NCBI GenBank assembly: GCA_030667725.1
Contig: DAOUVH010000111.1
Location: 1-5,111, forward strand
Length of the DNA stretch: 5,111 nt
Source: Candidatus Cloacimonadota bacterium
Lineage (GTDB): Bacteria > Cloacimonadota > Cloacimonadia > Cloacimonadales > TCS61
Direction of reading: 5' to 3'
Both the position numbers and the translations under genes were made by a program. Shown in pieces: positions 1 to 5,111 of this stretch; the stretch's first letter is position 1, and each line of letters begins with the position of its first letter. Under the pieces are notes generated by a model. The model was given only the letters and a program-made list of their open reading frames with translations, did no database searches and had not been told where the DNA came from.

Positions 1-148
1 ATGTTTGTCCACTTTCACATTAATTTGAAGGAATATTGAAAGAGTGCTTCGGGGGACACCATTCTTCGCAAAGAGATTATAGAAATAAAGTTTCTTCTTG
101 TATCGGCTCGCCATTCGGAGCTCACGAGCAAAGCAAGTGAGCGAAGAA
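1..148. other. Non-coding left flank
   Basis: No reading frame of useful length exists here on either strand; all six frames are closed by stops. From 57 onward it is made of the inverted repeats described separately. Bases 1-56 show only a weak 6-bp inverted pair (CTTTCA 12-17 with TGAAAG 37-42). No promoter or terminator is convincing. Confidence 0.6.
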
Positions 149-153
149 TGGTG
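57..153. repeat. Inverted repeat ending at the tRNA-Val 3' end
   Basis: Thirteen bases at 57-69 (CACCATTCTTCGC) recur as an exact inverted copy at 141-153. The right copy includes the last acceptor-stem base, discriminator and CCA of tRNA-Val. A 13-bp perfect inverted match within 100 bp is very unlikely by chance. The whole unit is 97 bp, similar in size to the palindromic element at 4193-4292, but its sequence is different. It could be a small REP- or MITE-like element, or a duplicated attachment-like sequence next to the tRNA. No coding sequence lies inside it. Confidence 0.6.
111..151. repeat. Hairpin in the tRNA-Val 3' trailer, including CCA
   Basis: Bases 111-125 and 137-151 form an imperfect 15-bp stem: six outer pairs, a three-base mismatch bulge (117-119 against 143-145), then six inner pairs (GCTCAC/GTGAGC), around an 11-nt loop (126-136). 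The outer arm includes the tRNA CCA. There is no U tract after it on the minus strand, so it does not look like an intrinsic terminator. The right arm can pair alternatively with 57-69, so two exclusive folds are possible in the trailer RNA. Confidence 0.6.
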
Positions 154-225
154 GGTGATACGGGATTCGAACCTGTGACCTCTACGATGTCAACGTAGCA
201 CTCTAACCAACTGAGCTAATCACCC
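149..225 (-). tRNA. tRNA-Val (anticodon GAC)
   Basis: The minus strand folds into a complete cloverleaf. The acceptor stem is GGGTGAT (225-219) with ATCACCC (159-153). The D arm is GCTC/GAGT with loop AGTTGGTTA. The anticodon stem is CTACG/CGTAG around loop TTGACAT, giving anticodon GAC at 191-189, which reads valine GUC/GUU codons. The variable loop is 5 nt (AGGTC) and the T arm is ACAGG-TTCGAAT-CCTGT. The discriminator is A and the CCA is encoded (151-149). It lies 92 bp downstream of the small membrane-protein gene on the same strand. Oddly, its CCA is the outer end of inverted repeats that extend into the 3' trailer. No intrinsic terminator follows it. The isotype call is secure. Confidence 0.97.
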
Positions 226-234
226 ACGAGAGTT

Positions 235-263
235 TAAGAAATTTATTAAAGATTATTCGTCAA
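235..263 (-). promoter_or_regulatory. Candidate tRNA-Val promoter
   Basis: A TTGACG hexamer on the minus strand (263-258) matches the sigma-70 -35 box at five of six positions. A 17-nt AT-rich spacer then leads to TTCTTA (240-235), a poor -10 box. Transcription starting from here would begin within a few bases of the mature tRNA 5' end at 225, after a short CTCTCG discriminator-like stretch. The position and the -35 box are good but the -10 box is weak, so this is tentative. The tRNA could also be read through from upstream genes. Confidence 0.3.
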
Positions 264-317
264 GTTTTGGTGGAATTAATCATGAATTCATACATATAAA
301 TTGTTAACAAGAAAATA

Positions 318-656
318 CTAGAAAATTTTCTTAAATAATTTGATTAATAACGTAATGCTTTTTATAATCAACCATATTGCTAAAATTGAAACGACAAACC
401 ATAATAATGCAATTATCATAACTGGCCATATTGAATTAAAATTCTTTATTAAAAATCCTAAAACAAACATTCCAATAAAGATACTAATTAATTTAAGAGT
501 GTTTAGAAAATCAAACCACTGAGATTCATAATGAATACAGGTTTCTTGTAATTCAGTGATATCCTTTTTAAGTGCGTGTATTTCTTCTTCTGCCTTTCCT
601 AATGCATTTGATAAGTCATTAATTTCCTGAAAGATTTCATCAGAAATATTATCCAT
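318..656 (-). CDS. Small coiled-coil protein with two membrane helices, function unknown
   Basis: This is a 112-aa protein I do not recognise. Residues about 8-40 are charged and heptad-like (I8, I12, L15, L19, I26, L29, I33, L36), suggesting a short helical coiled coil. Two hydrophobic segments follow, about 54-70 and 76-98, with a Lys-rich C-terminus (KLFKKIF), so it is probably an inner-membrane hairpin with both tails in the cytoplasm. The start is placed at ATG 656 because GGAG (666-663) lies 6 nt upstream; a TTG at 668 would add four residues but overlaps that ribosome site. It lies 53 bp downstream of the methyltransferase-HEPN gene and is equally AT-rich, so the two may be cotranscribed and work together. 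That partnership is inference. The reading frame and topology are convincing. Confidence 0.75.
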   Translation of the reverse strand: MDNISDEIFQEINDLSNALGKAEEEIHALKKDITELQETCIHYESQWFDFLNTLKLISIFIGMFVLGFLIKNFNSIWPVMIIALLWFVVSILAIWLIIKSITLLIKLFKKIF

Positions 657-662
657 TGTTTT

Positions 663-666
663 CTCC
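663..666 (-). promoter_or_regulatory. Ribosome binding site deciding the start at 656
   Basis: GGAG on the minus strand with a 6-nt spacer (AAAACA) to ATG 656. It overlaps the alternative TTG start at 668, which favours the shorter, 112-aa product. Confidence 0.7.
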
Positions 667-709
667 AACTAAATAAGCAATAATAAAAAAACTGTTATGT
701 AAACAAATT

Positions 710-1780
710 TTAAGACAATAACTTATTTATATTCGATAAATCTGCAATTAATTGTTGAACATCAGAATTTTTCTCAACATAATTGGGTCTATCTTTTTCC
801 AAAAAATCGAATAATTCATAAATTAATTTTCCACAATCATCAATAAATTCTTTGAATTCATTATAAGTAAAATTTGCTTCTTTAAGAAAATCGGTTACTA
901 ATGATCCTTCATCAATATGGGCTACATCTTTGCATCTATAATTCCAAATTCTTCTACCTTTCTTCATAAATTCATCATAGTTAATACGATTAATGGTTAT
1001 GGTTACTTTGTTTTTTTTCATTTTTTTCAGTAAGTTTGGAAATGAAATTGATCTCTTATCTTTATCAAAAAGTGTTGCTAATTTTGTAATTAATGTTTGA
1101 AAAGATGATTCTTGAACAGCAGAAAAAAACTTAATATATTCATTATAAACAGAAACGACTTGAGGTCTTTTGCTATGATCTCTCACTAAATAATGCCATA
1201 TCACATAACATTCTTGAATCCAATAAATTCTTTTTTCAATACTTTCTAAATAAAAATCTATTAAATTGTTTATTTTTCCCTTCATGCACTTCAAATACAG
1301 TTCCTGATTTATTAACCCAGAATCAAGTACTAGAAATCCACAAGATTCTAATAACTTTTCTAAATACGATAGATCGAGTAGATTCTTACTGCGAAATCGC
1401 TCTTCTTTGTATGAAAACATCTCAACCCAATGCTGGATTGTTTCCCAATCTTTTTTGTTCTTTCTACTATTAAAATATTTCTTAAAACTTATCTCGAAAT
1501 CAGGAATGTTGCTGAGAATTAATATTCCACTTTCTTCTAAGATACGATTCCACTCCAGAAAAGTATTTTTCAAATTTTTCCAATGGATGTGATCAATAAT
1601 ATCTTTCGCTCTGATCTCGGAAACTGACTCATCTTCCAACCAGGATAAATCTTCAACGCTACTTTTATGAAATTTAAAATTTTCGACGGTTTCGTTTGAT
1701 TTAGATTGTTGAGGTTTGTAAATATCCACATTCAGATAATCTTTTAATAAATCTGAACCACAACCAAGATTTAATTTCAT
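710..1780 (-). CDS. SAM-dependent methyltransferase fused to an AbiU2-like HEPN domain
   Basis: This 356-aa protein has two parts. Residues 1 to about 170 resemble class I SAM methyltransferases: motif I LNLGCGS (3-9), an acidic ribose-binding residue in NVDI (17-20), a D-I-I-D-H-I segment (60-65) where EH usually sits, and the strand-loop GILILSNIPDF (85-95). Residues about 180-345 are helical and look like the HEPN/AbiU2 family of abortive-infection proteins: an FF-x3-Q helix (218-223), LATLFDKD (234-241) followed by ISFPNLL (245-251), and RCKDVAH (282-288), which fits the HEPN R-x4-6-H motif. Many HEPN proteins are RNases; the methylated substrate is unknown. ATG 1780 has AGGGG 5 nt upstream, overlapping the stop of the CGGC gene, so translation is probably coupled. 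The gene is much more AT-rich than ruvB, which suggests recent acquisition. The methyltransferase call is firm at fold level. The HEPN assignment is from motif memory, not a search. Confidence 0.78.
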   Translation of the reverse strand: MKLNLGCGSDLLKDYLNVDIYKPQQSKSNETVENFKFHKSSVEDLSWLEDESVSEIRAKDIIDHIHWKNLKNTFLEWNRILEESGILILSNIPDFEISFKKYFNSRKNKKDWETIQHWVEMFSYKEERFRSKNLLDLSYLEKLLESCGFLVLDSGLINQELYLKCMKGKINNLIDFYLESIEKRIYWIQECYVIWHYLVRDHSKRPQVVSVYNEYIKFFSAVQESSFQTLITKLATLFDKDKRSISFPNLLKKMKKNKVTITINRINYDEFMKKGRRIWNYRCKDVAHIDEGSLVTDFLKEANFTYNEFKEFIDDCGKLIYELFDFLEKDRPNYVEKNSDVQQLIADLSNINKLLS

Positions 1781-1785
1781 GCTAT

Positions 1786-1790
1786 CCCCT
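1786..1790 (-). promoter_or_regulatory. Ribosome binding site overlapping the upstream stop codon
   Basis: AGGGG (1790-1786) shares its first bases with the TAG stop (1791-1789) of the CGGC-domain gene and lies 5 nt before ATG 1780. This layout suits reinitiation or translational coupling and supports cotranscription of the fusion gene with the ruvB cluster. Confidence 0.6.
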
Positions 1791-2229
1791 AATCATACTC
1801 CAATCTAAGCTTTTCAACAACTAGAGTTGGTTGAATAATATCCTGCCAGTAATCAGATTCCCAAGTTCCAAGTTTTTCATGCATTAAGAAATATTTTTGC
1901 GGAATTGGATGAGTGCCGAGTACAACTTCTAAACCGTGTTTTGCTTCGATAAAATTAGTAAAATCCTGGATGTAAGGACAGGGCGGATAGCCAACGATAA
2001 GTCCTGTTGCCAGATGGATCTTTGTAACATTGTTTTTCATCATTTCATCAACGGCATATTCAATGTTCCCACCCGGACATCCATCACATGATGTATAGCC
2101 AACAAGTTCTACATCCATATCTTTGTAACGGGCAAAAGCACCTTCTCTTTTCTGTAAAGATCGAAAGCATTTCCCGCCGGCACAGCGACGATAGCGGTCA
2201 CAAATGATTATACCAATTTTTTCCTGCAT
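1789..2229 (-). CDS. CGGC domain-containing protein, putative metal-binding
   Basis: This 146-aa cytoplasmic protein matches the CGGC family (PF08821 by recall), common in anaerobes and of unknown biochemical role. Cysteines sit in the family pattern: C10, C16 and C21 in IICDRYRRCAGGKC, the paired C48/C51 of TSCDGCPGG, and C84 in GYPPCPY. THPIP (106-110) and a C-terminal KYF segment follow. The cysteine spacing suggests a metal or iron-sulfur site or redox chemistry, which is inference. The length is normal for the family and there is no signal peptide. ATG 2229 comes one base after the ruvB TAA, with AGAGG 6 nt upstream, so it is cotranslated with ruvB. The family call is fairly sure; the function is not. 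Confidence 0.85.
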   Translation of the reverse strand: MQEKIGIIICDRYRRCAGGKCFRSLQKREGAFARYKDMDVELVGYTSCDGCPGGNIEYAVDEMMKNNVTKIHLATGLIVGYPPCPYIQDFTNFIEAKHGLEVVLGTHPIPQKYFLMHEKLGTWESDYWQDIIQPTLVVEKLRLEYD

Positions 2230-2230
2230 G

Positions 2231-3262
2231 TTATTCCTCTACTATGTCAAACACACTCATTTGCGCTTGAGTTGGTTTGATATTAAAATGTTTATAGGTT
2301 TTCATTGTTGCTTTTCTGCCTTGAGATGTTCTATCCAAAAATCCCTGCTGGATAAGATAAGGCTCATAAATTTCTTCCACGGTTCCGGAATCTTCTCCTA
2401 GAGCTACTGCTAGTGTTTTCAATCCAACTGGACCACCATTGTAATTTTCAATTAACAATCTTAAAAGACGTTTATCCATATCATCAAGTCCGGCAAAATC
2501 AACATCCAGCATTTTAAGAGCTTTAATTGCTATTTCTTGTGTGATAATGCCGTCACCTTTTATTTGAGCGTAATCTCGTACGCGGCGGAGAAGACGATTT
2601 GCCACACGTGGGGTTCCACGGCTTCGACGCGCCATCTCTTTTGTTCCGGCATCTTCCAAAGGGATACCCAATAAACCGGCAGAACGTTTTATAATGTGTT
2701 CAATGCTTTTTACATCATAATAATCCAGACGCAAAACCAAACCGAATCTAGATCGCAGGGGAGAGGTTAATAATCCTGCCCGCGTAGTTGCACCGATCAG
2801 TGTGAATGGCTCGATATCAATTGAGAGCGAACGAGCGGCAGGACCACTGTCGATGATGATCTCCATTTCAAAATCTTCAATAGCAGGATACATATATTCT
2901 TCCACTACATGATTCAACCGATGAATTTCATCGATGAAAAAGACATCGTTTCTTTGCAGGTTGGTCAATATCCCTGCCAGATCGGGAGCTTTTTCCAGAA
3001 CCGGACCAGAGCTTACTTTTACTTCCACACCAAGCTCATTTGATATAATATGCGCAAGTGTGGTTTTCCCAAGTCCCGGAGGACCGTAAAACAGAATATG
3101 ATCGAGTGGCTCTTTACGCAGTTTAGCTGCTTGTATGGAAATATCCAATATCTCTTTGATCTTTTCCTGTCCGACAAATTCAGCTAGAGATTTTGGACGC
3201 AAGGTGCGGTCAAAATCTTTTTCTTCCGGTATTTCTAACGGATCGGTTAAGCGTTCTAACAT
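2231..3262 (-). CDS. ruvB: Holliday junction branch migration ATPase RuvB
   Basis: RuvB is the hexameric AAA+ motor that, with RuvA, drives branch migration of Holliday junctions in recombination and repair; RuvC cuts the junction. The 343-aa length is typical. Visible motifs are Walker [10 protein letters not shown] (60-68), Walker B FFIDEIHR (108-115), sensor 1 GATT (157-160), the arginine-finger segment PLRSRFG (168-174, R170), and sensor 2 [13 protein letters not shown] (215-227). The C-terminal winged helix (about 260-330) carries [10 protein letters not shown] and [10 protein letters not shown], the DNA-contacting wing. ATG 3262 directly abuts the TAA of the upstream 65-aa gene and has AGAGG 5 nt before it. 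The CGGC gene follows after one base. ruvA and ruvC are not in this window, unlike the common ruvAB arrangement. No defect is visible. Confidence 0.99.
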   Translation of the reverse strand: MLERLTDPLEIPEEKDFDRTLRPKSLAEFVGQEKIKEILDISIQAAKLRKEPLDHILFYGPPGLGKTTLAHIISNELGVEVKVSSGPVLEKAPDLAGILTNLQRNDVFFIDEIHRLNHVVEEYMYPAIEDFEMEIIIDSGPAARSLSIDIEPFTLIGATTRAGLLTSPLRSRFGLVLRLDYYDVKSIEHIIKRSAGLLGIPLEDAGTKEMARRSRGTPRVANRLLRRVRDYAQIKGDGIITQEIAIKALKMLDVDFAGLDDMDKRLLRLLIENYNGGPVGLKTLAVALGEDSGTVEEIYEPYLIQQGFLDRTSQGRKATMKTYKHFNIKPTQAQMSVFDIVEE

Positions 3263-3460
3263 TTATTCCTCTTTTGTTTCGTTTTGTTTTTGAATGATCA
3301 ATCCAAGAAAATACACAACAATTCCAATACCAAGTATTATGAATGAAGATAAAAAATGCGCTCCATAAGAATATCCGAAAAATCCAATCATAAGTTTAAT
3401 AAAACCAGCAATCAAAGCTAACAAACCGATTAATTTAATATATTCGTATGTTTGCGGCAT
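3263..3460 (-). CDS. Small two-helix membrane protein, function unknown
   Basis: This 65-aa protein has two hydrophobic helices, about residues 8-28 and 38-57, joined by the short GYSYGAHFL turn. The C-terminus is charged (QKQNETKEE). It probably forms a hairpin in the inner membrane. ATG 3460 has a full AAGGAG site (3472-3467) with a 6-nt spacer, which makes it a convincing gene despite its size. Its TAA is followed at once by the ruvB ATG, so it is the first gene of the ruvB cluster and translationally coupled to it. I do not recognise the family. A role linked to RuvB is not implied; small membrane proteins are often incidental operon partners. Confidence 0.8.
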   Translation of the reverse strand: MPQTYEYIKLIGLLALIAGFIKLMIGFFGYSYGAHFLSSFIILGIGIVVYFLGLIIQKQNETKEE

Positions 3461-3546
3461 ATAATTCTCCTTAAATATTCTTTGTAACCTTTAGCTGTAA
3501 AACACATTTTATTGCAAGCGATTTCTTATGTATGGTGGGCAATTGC

Positions 3547-4176
3547 CTACATTTTTATTGCTATCGTTGCCGGACTTTTTCTTCCCACTACCGGACCATC
3601 CATTACTTTGAATCCAGCCGAGGTCATATTTTTTCTGATTTGTTTAGCACAACTATATGTACTCAGCTTTGCTCCATTCTTCATTTTATTGTATATTTTT
3701 TGGAAGATCATTTCACTCCACATTTCAGGTTGTTTCTTTGGGGAAAATGGGTCAAAGAAGACTCTGTCAAATACTCCATCTGGAAGCTCATCAACTTTTT
3801 GTAAAGCGTCTCCCAATAAGATTTGAATTCTATTGTTATTATTGTCGGTAACATCAAGATTTTCTGCAATATTCCTAAAAGGAGCAAATTCGGTTTTTAA
3901 TATTTCAGGGATTTCAACATCCTTCATTGCTTCAATTATTTTTATATCATTTTCTAAACCGATTATTTGTAGATTTGCGTGATCCTTGCAAGCAGCGATA
4001 GAATTATATCCTAATCCAAAACAGAAATCGAGGATATGCATCCCATTTTCTATTCCAAGCGCATTCACATGCTTTTCAAATGCCTCCTCAATTGCACCGG
4101 AAATTGTGTGGTAATGTTCACCTGCAACTTCGCTAAAAATGGTGTAAGAACCATCTTTTGTTTTTACTAATTTCAT
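3547..4176 (-). CDS. mnmD: tRNA 5-aminomethyl-2-thiouridine methyltransferase MnmD-like (DUF752)
   Basis: This 209-aa protein matches the MnmC N-terminal methyltransferase family (Methyltransf_30/DUF752), without the FAD oxidase half of the E. coli fusion. Stand-alone MnmD converts nm5(s2)U34 to mnm5(s2)U34 in tRNA using SAM, downstream of MnmE-MnmG. Signature segments in order are GEHYHTISGAIEEAF (19-33), SAM motif I ILDFCFGLGYNS (48-59), acidic GLEND (73-77), LGDA (121-124), the catalytic-region FFDPFSPKKQPEMW (140-153), LSTYSCA (171-177) and GRKSPAT (198-204). Its length suits a single-domain MnmD. The ribosome site before ATG 4176 is weak (AAAAAG only). The palindromic element ends 16 bp upstream, so promoter or mRNA leader signals may lie inside it. 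Substrate is inferred from the family; some DUF752 proteins have other or unknown targets. Confidence 0.87.
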   Translation of the reverse strand: MKLVKTKDGSYTIFSEVAGEHYHTISGAIEEAFEKHVNALGIENGMHILDFCFGLGYNSIAACKDHANLQIIGLENDIKIIEAMKDVEIPEILKTEFAPFRNIAENLDVTDNNNNRIQILLGDALQKVDELPDGVFDRVFFDPFSPKKQPEMWSEMIFQKIYNKMKNGAKLSTYSCAKQIRKNMTSAGFKVMDGPVVGRKSPATIAIKM

Positions 4177-4192
4177 AATTCTTTTTAATAGT

Positions 4193-4292
4193 TGTCATCC
4201 TGAGTTTGGCTTCAACCAAGTATCGAAGGATAGTAAATGATTAATAATTCTGTTCACTTCGATACCTCACTTCATTCGTACTCAGTGTGACA
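4193..4292. repeat. 100-bp imperfect palindromic element (REP/MITE-like)
   Basis: The ends are inverted copies. TGTCATCCTGAGT (4193-4205) matches the reverse complement of the right end at 11 of 13 positions, and an inner arm GTATCGAAG (4220-4228) is repeated exactly in inverted form as CTTCGATAC (4258-4266). Fourteen unpaired bases separate the two arm segments on each side, and the left set (TTGGCTTCAACCAA) can form its own small hairpin. The centre is AT-rich. It fills nearly the whole gap between the macrodomain stop (4299) and the mnmD start (4176). I recall similar TGTCATCCTGAG...GAAGGAT intergenic repeats in several bacterial phyla. No open reading frame, so it is non-autonomous if mobile. 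It could act as an mRNA hairpin between the two genes. Confidence 0.75.
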
Positions 4293-4298
4293 TTACTA

Positions 4299-5111
4299 CT
4301 AATCTCTTTCCAAAATTTTCTGATAAGTTTGATAAATCTCATCATTAAAACATACGAAAATAACTTTCTTGATCGCGGGATATTCTTTCATATATTTTCG
4401 AACTTCTGTAATAGCAATTCTGGCAGCTCTTTCTATCGGAAATCTGTAAACACCACAACTGATCGCGGAAAATGCAATTGTTTTGATCCCATTATGTCTG
4501 GCGATTTCTAATGAATTCTTATAACAGCTAATTAATAGATCATCCTCTTTTGTTTTTCCACCATGCCAAACAGGACCAACAGCGTGGATTACATATTTTG
4601 CAGGAAGGTTAAAACCTTTTGTGATCTTGGCTTTTCCGGTTGCACAACCTCCCAGTTTTCTGCATTCTCTTAAGAGTTCCTCACCGGCTGCATCATGTAT
4701 GGCTCCGTCCACACCGCCACCACCAAGAAGAGTAGTATTAGCAGCATTTACGATAGCTCCTACTTTAATTTTTGTGATATCACCTTTAATAACTTGCAAA
4801 TGATCCATTATATTATGCTCCATCACCTCAAGTATTTGAATTGTATTCAGCCCTAGTTTTGTAATTTTGTATTTTTGATAAGAACTTCCTGGTTTATTCG
4901 GGAATTTATATGCAATTAACTTGTGCTTTCTAAGCAGGCCTATGGCACGTTTGAAGTTTCCGGATTTTCCTTTTCTGCCAAGTTTTTCAGTTATCTCTTT
5001 GGTGGATACTTCCTGATGTGAACAAGTTTGTAATATCTGATAATGTAACTCTGTAAGATTCATCGGGTCCCAATTTGAACCGTCTGGAGTAATAGGCAAA
5101 TTGATCTGATC
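4299..5111 (-). CDS. Winged-helix plus MacroD-type macrodomain protein (5' end open at window edge)
   Basis: Numbering is from a TTG at 5099. Residues about 14-85 form a winged helix-turn-helix: LTELHYQIL, STKEITEKLGRK, FKRAIGLLRKHKLI, then a wing and YQKYKITKLG. Residues about 98-266 are a complete macrodomain of the YmdB/MacroD type: GDI (106-108), VNAAN (117-121), the glycine loop GGGGVDGAIH (126-135), ATGKAKIT (153-160), IHAVGP (171-176) and SAISCGVYRFP (211-221). N121 and D131 are spaced like the catalytic Asn and Asp of YmdB, so hydrolysis of O-acetyl-ADP-ribose or mono-ADP-ribose is likely. No stop lies between 5099 and the edge and the TTG has no ribosome site, so the protein may be longer; ATG 5063 is another option. 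The wHTH resembles the tail of RecG-like/AlbA_2 ATPases, a weak recollection. A free macrodomain could also start inside the frame at 4808. Confidence 0.88.
   Translation of the reverse strand, partial: DQINLPITPDGSNWDPMNLTELHYQILQTCSHQEVSTKEITEKLGRKGKSGNFKRAIGLLRKHKLIAYKFPNKPGSSYQKYKITKLGLNTIQILEVMEHNIMDHLQVIKGDITKIKVGAIVNAANTTLLGGGGVDGAIHDAAGEELLRECRKLGGCATGKAKITKGFNLPAKYVIHAVGPVWHGGKTKEDDLLISCYKNSLEIARHNGIKTIAFSAISCGVYRFPIERAARIAITEVRKYMKEYPAIKKVIFVCFNDEIYQTYQKILERD
4818..4821 (-). promoter_or_regulatory. Possible internal ribosome binding site before the macrodomain
   Basis: GGAG (4821-4818) stands 9 nt before an in-frame ATG at 4808, and GAGGTG lies just upstream. The ATG falls where free YmdB-like macrodomain proteins begin (MDHLQVIKGDI). 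Translation from here would give a stand-alone macrodomain of about 169 aa in addition to the fusion. The site is plausible but could be a coincidence of a Glu-Val-Met-Glu codon run. Confidence 0.35.

Noticed and set aside
669..709. T7 run on the minus strand (691-685) after the methyltransferase-HEPN stop as an intrinsic terminator
   Set aside because: The only stem before it is TGTT/AACA, four AT-rich pairs, which is too weak. A TTTACA there also lacks a -10 box at proper spacing, so no promoter was called.
149..1790. Genomic island integrated at tRNA-Val
   Set aside because: The AT-rich genes lie on the 5' side of the tRNA, whereas tRNA-targeting integrases normally insert at the 3' side. 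No integrase or tRNA fragment duplicate lies near 1790.
3461..3546. Promoter for the ruvB cluster in the 86-bp gap
   Set aside because: TTTACA with AATATT at 16 nt can be found, but it would place the transcript start inside the ribosome site. TTGCAA has no partner -10 box at normal spacing.
3538..3547. Perfect palindrome GGCAATTGCC at the mnmD stop
   Set aside because: No loop and no T run follow it, so it is not a terminator. A single 10-bp palindrome is not enough for an operator call.
3512..3826. Plus-strand frames opposite mnmD, up to 104 aa with hydrophobic stretches
   Set aside because: They are antisense to a gene with clear family motifs (SAM motif I, DPFSPKKQPEMW). Overlapping plus frames 3512-3826, 3532-3804 and 3657-3851 have no ribosome site or recognisable domain.
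4621..4803. Plus-strand frame opposite the macrodomain
   Set aside because: It is the reverse complement of the conserved glycine-rich macrodomain loop, and its Pro-rich protein is an artefact of that.
1..5111. CRISPR array
   Set aside because: No regularly spaced direct repeats were found; the repeats seen are inverted pairs.

Overview
This is a low-GC bacterial window, roughly one third G+C by eye. All recognisable genes lie on the minus strand, so transcription runs from right to left. RuvB, a bacterial tRNA with an encoded CCA end and good Shine-Dalgarno sequences (AAGGAG, AGAGG, GGAG) indicate a bacterium. The strong SD sites argue against classical Bacteroidota. An uncultured anaerobe, perhaps of a Cloacimonadota-like lineage, would fit the protein styles and the palindromic interspersed repeat. 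That placement is a weak inference.

Reading in transcription order from the right edge: a winged-helix plus MacroD-type macrodomain protein (ADP-ribose chemistry) whose frame is still open at the window edge; a 100-bp imperfect palindromic repeat filling the next intergenic gap; a stand-alone MnmD/DUF752-type tRNA wobble-uridine methyltransferase; a tightly packed housekeeping cluster of a 65-aa two-helix membrane protein, ruvB and a CGGC-domain cysteine-rich protein, with junctions of 0 and 1 nt and nearly identical AGAGG ribosome sites; a 356-aa protein that joins a SAM-methyltransferase domain to what looks like an AbiU2-type HEPN domain; a 112-aa coiled-coil protein with two membrane helices; and tRNA-Val(GAC). 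The left 148 bp hold no gene but contain inverted repeats that run into the tRNA 3' CCA.

The most interesting part is 318-1790. The methyltransferase-HEPN fusion and the small membrane protein are clearly more AT-rich than ruvB. They look like an accessory, possibly defence- or toxin-related, pair attached to the end of a housekeeping operon. HEPN domains are often RNases of abortive-infection and toxin systems, but the motif here (R-C-K-D-V-A-H) is slightly atypical and activity is unproven. The macrodomain protein is a second possible nucleotide- or ADP-ribose-signalling element, but it is separated from the fusion by housekeeping genes and no functional link can be claimed.
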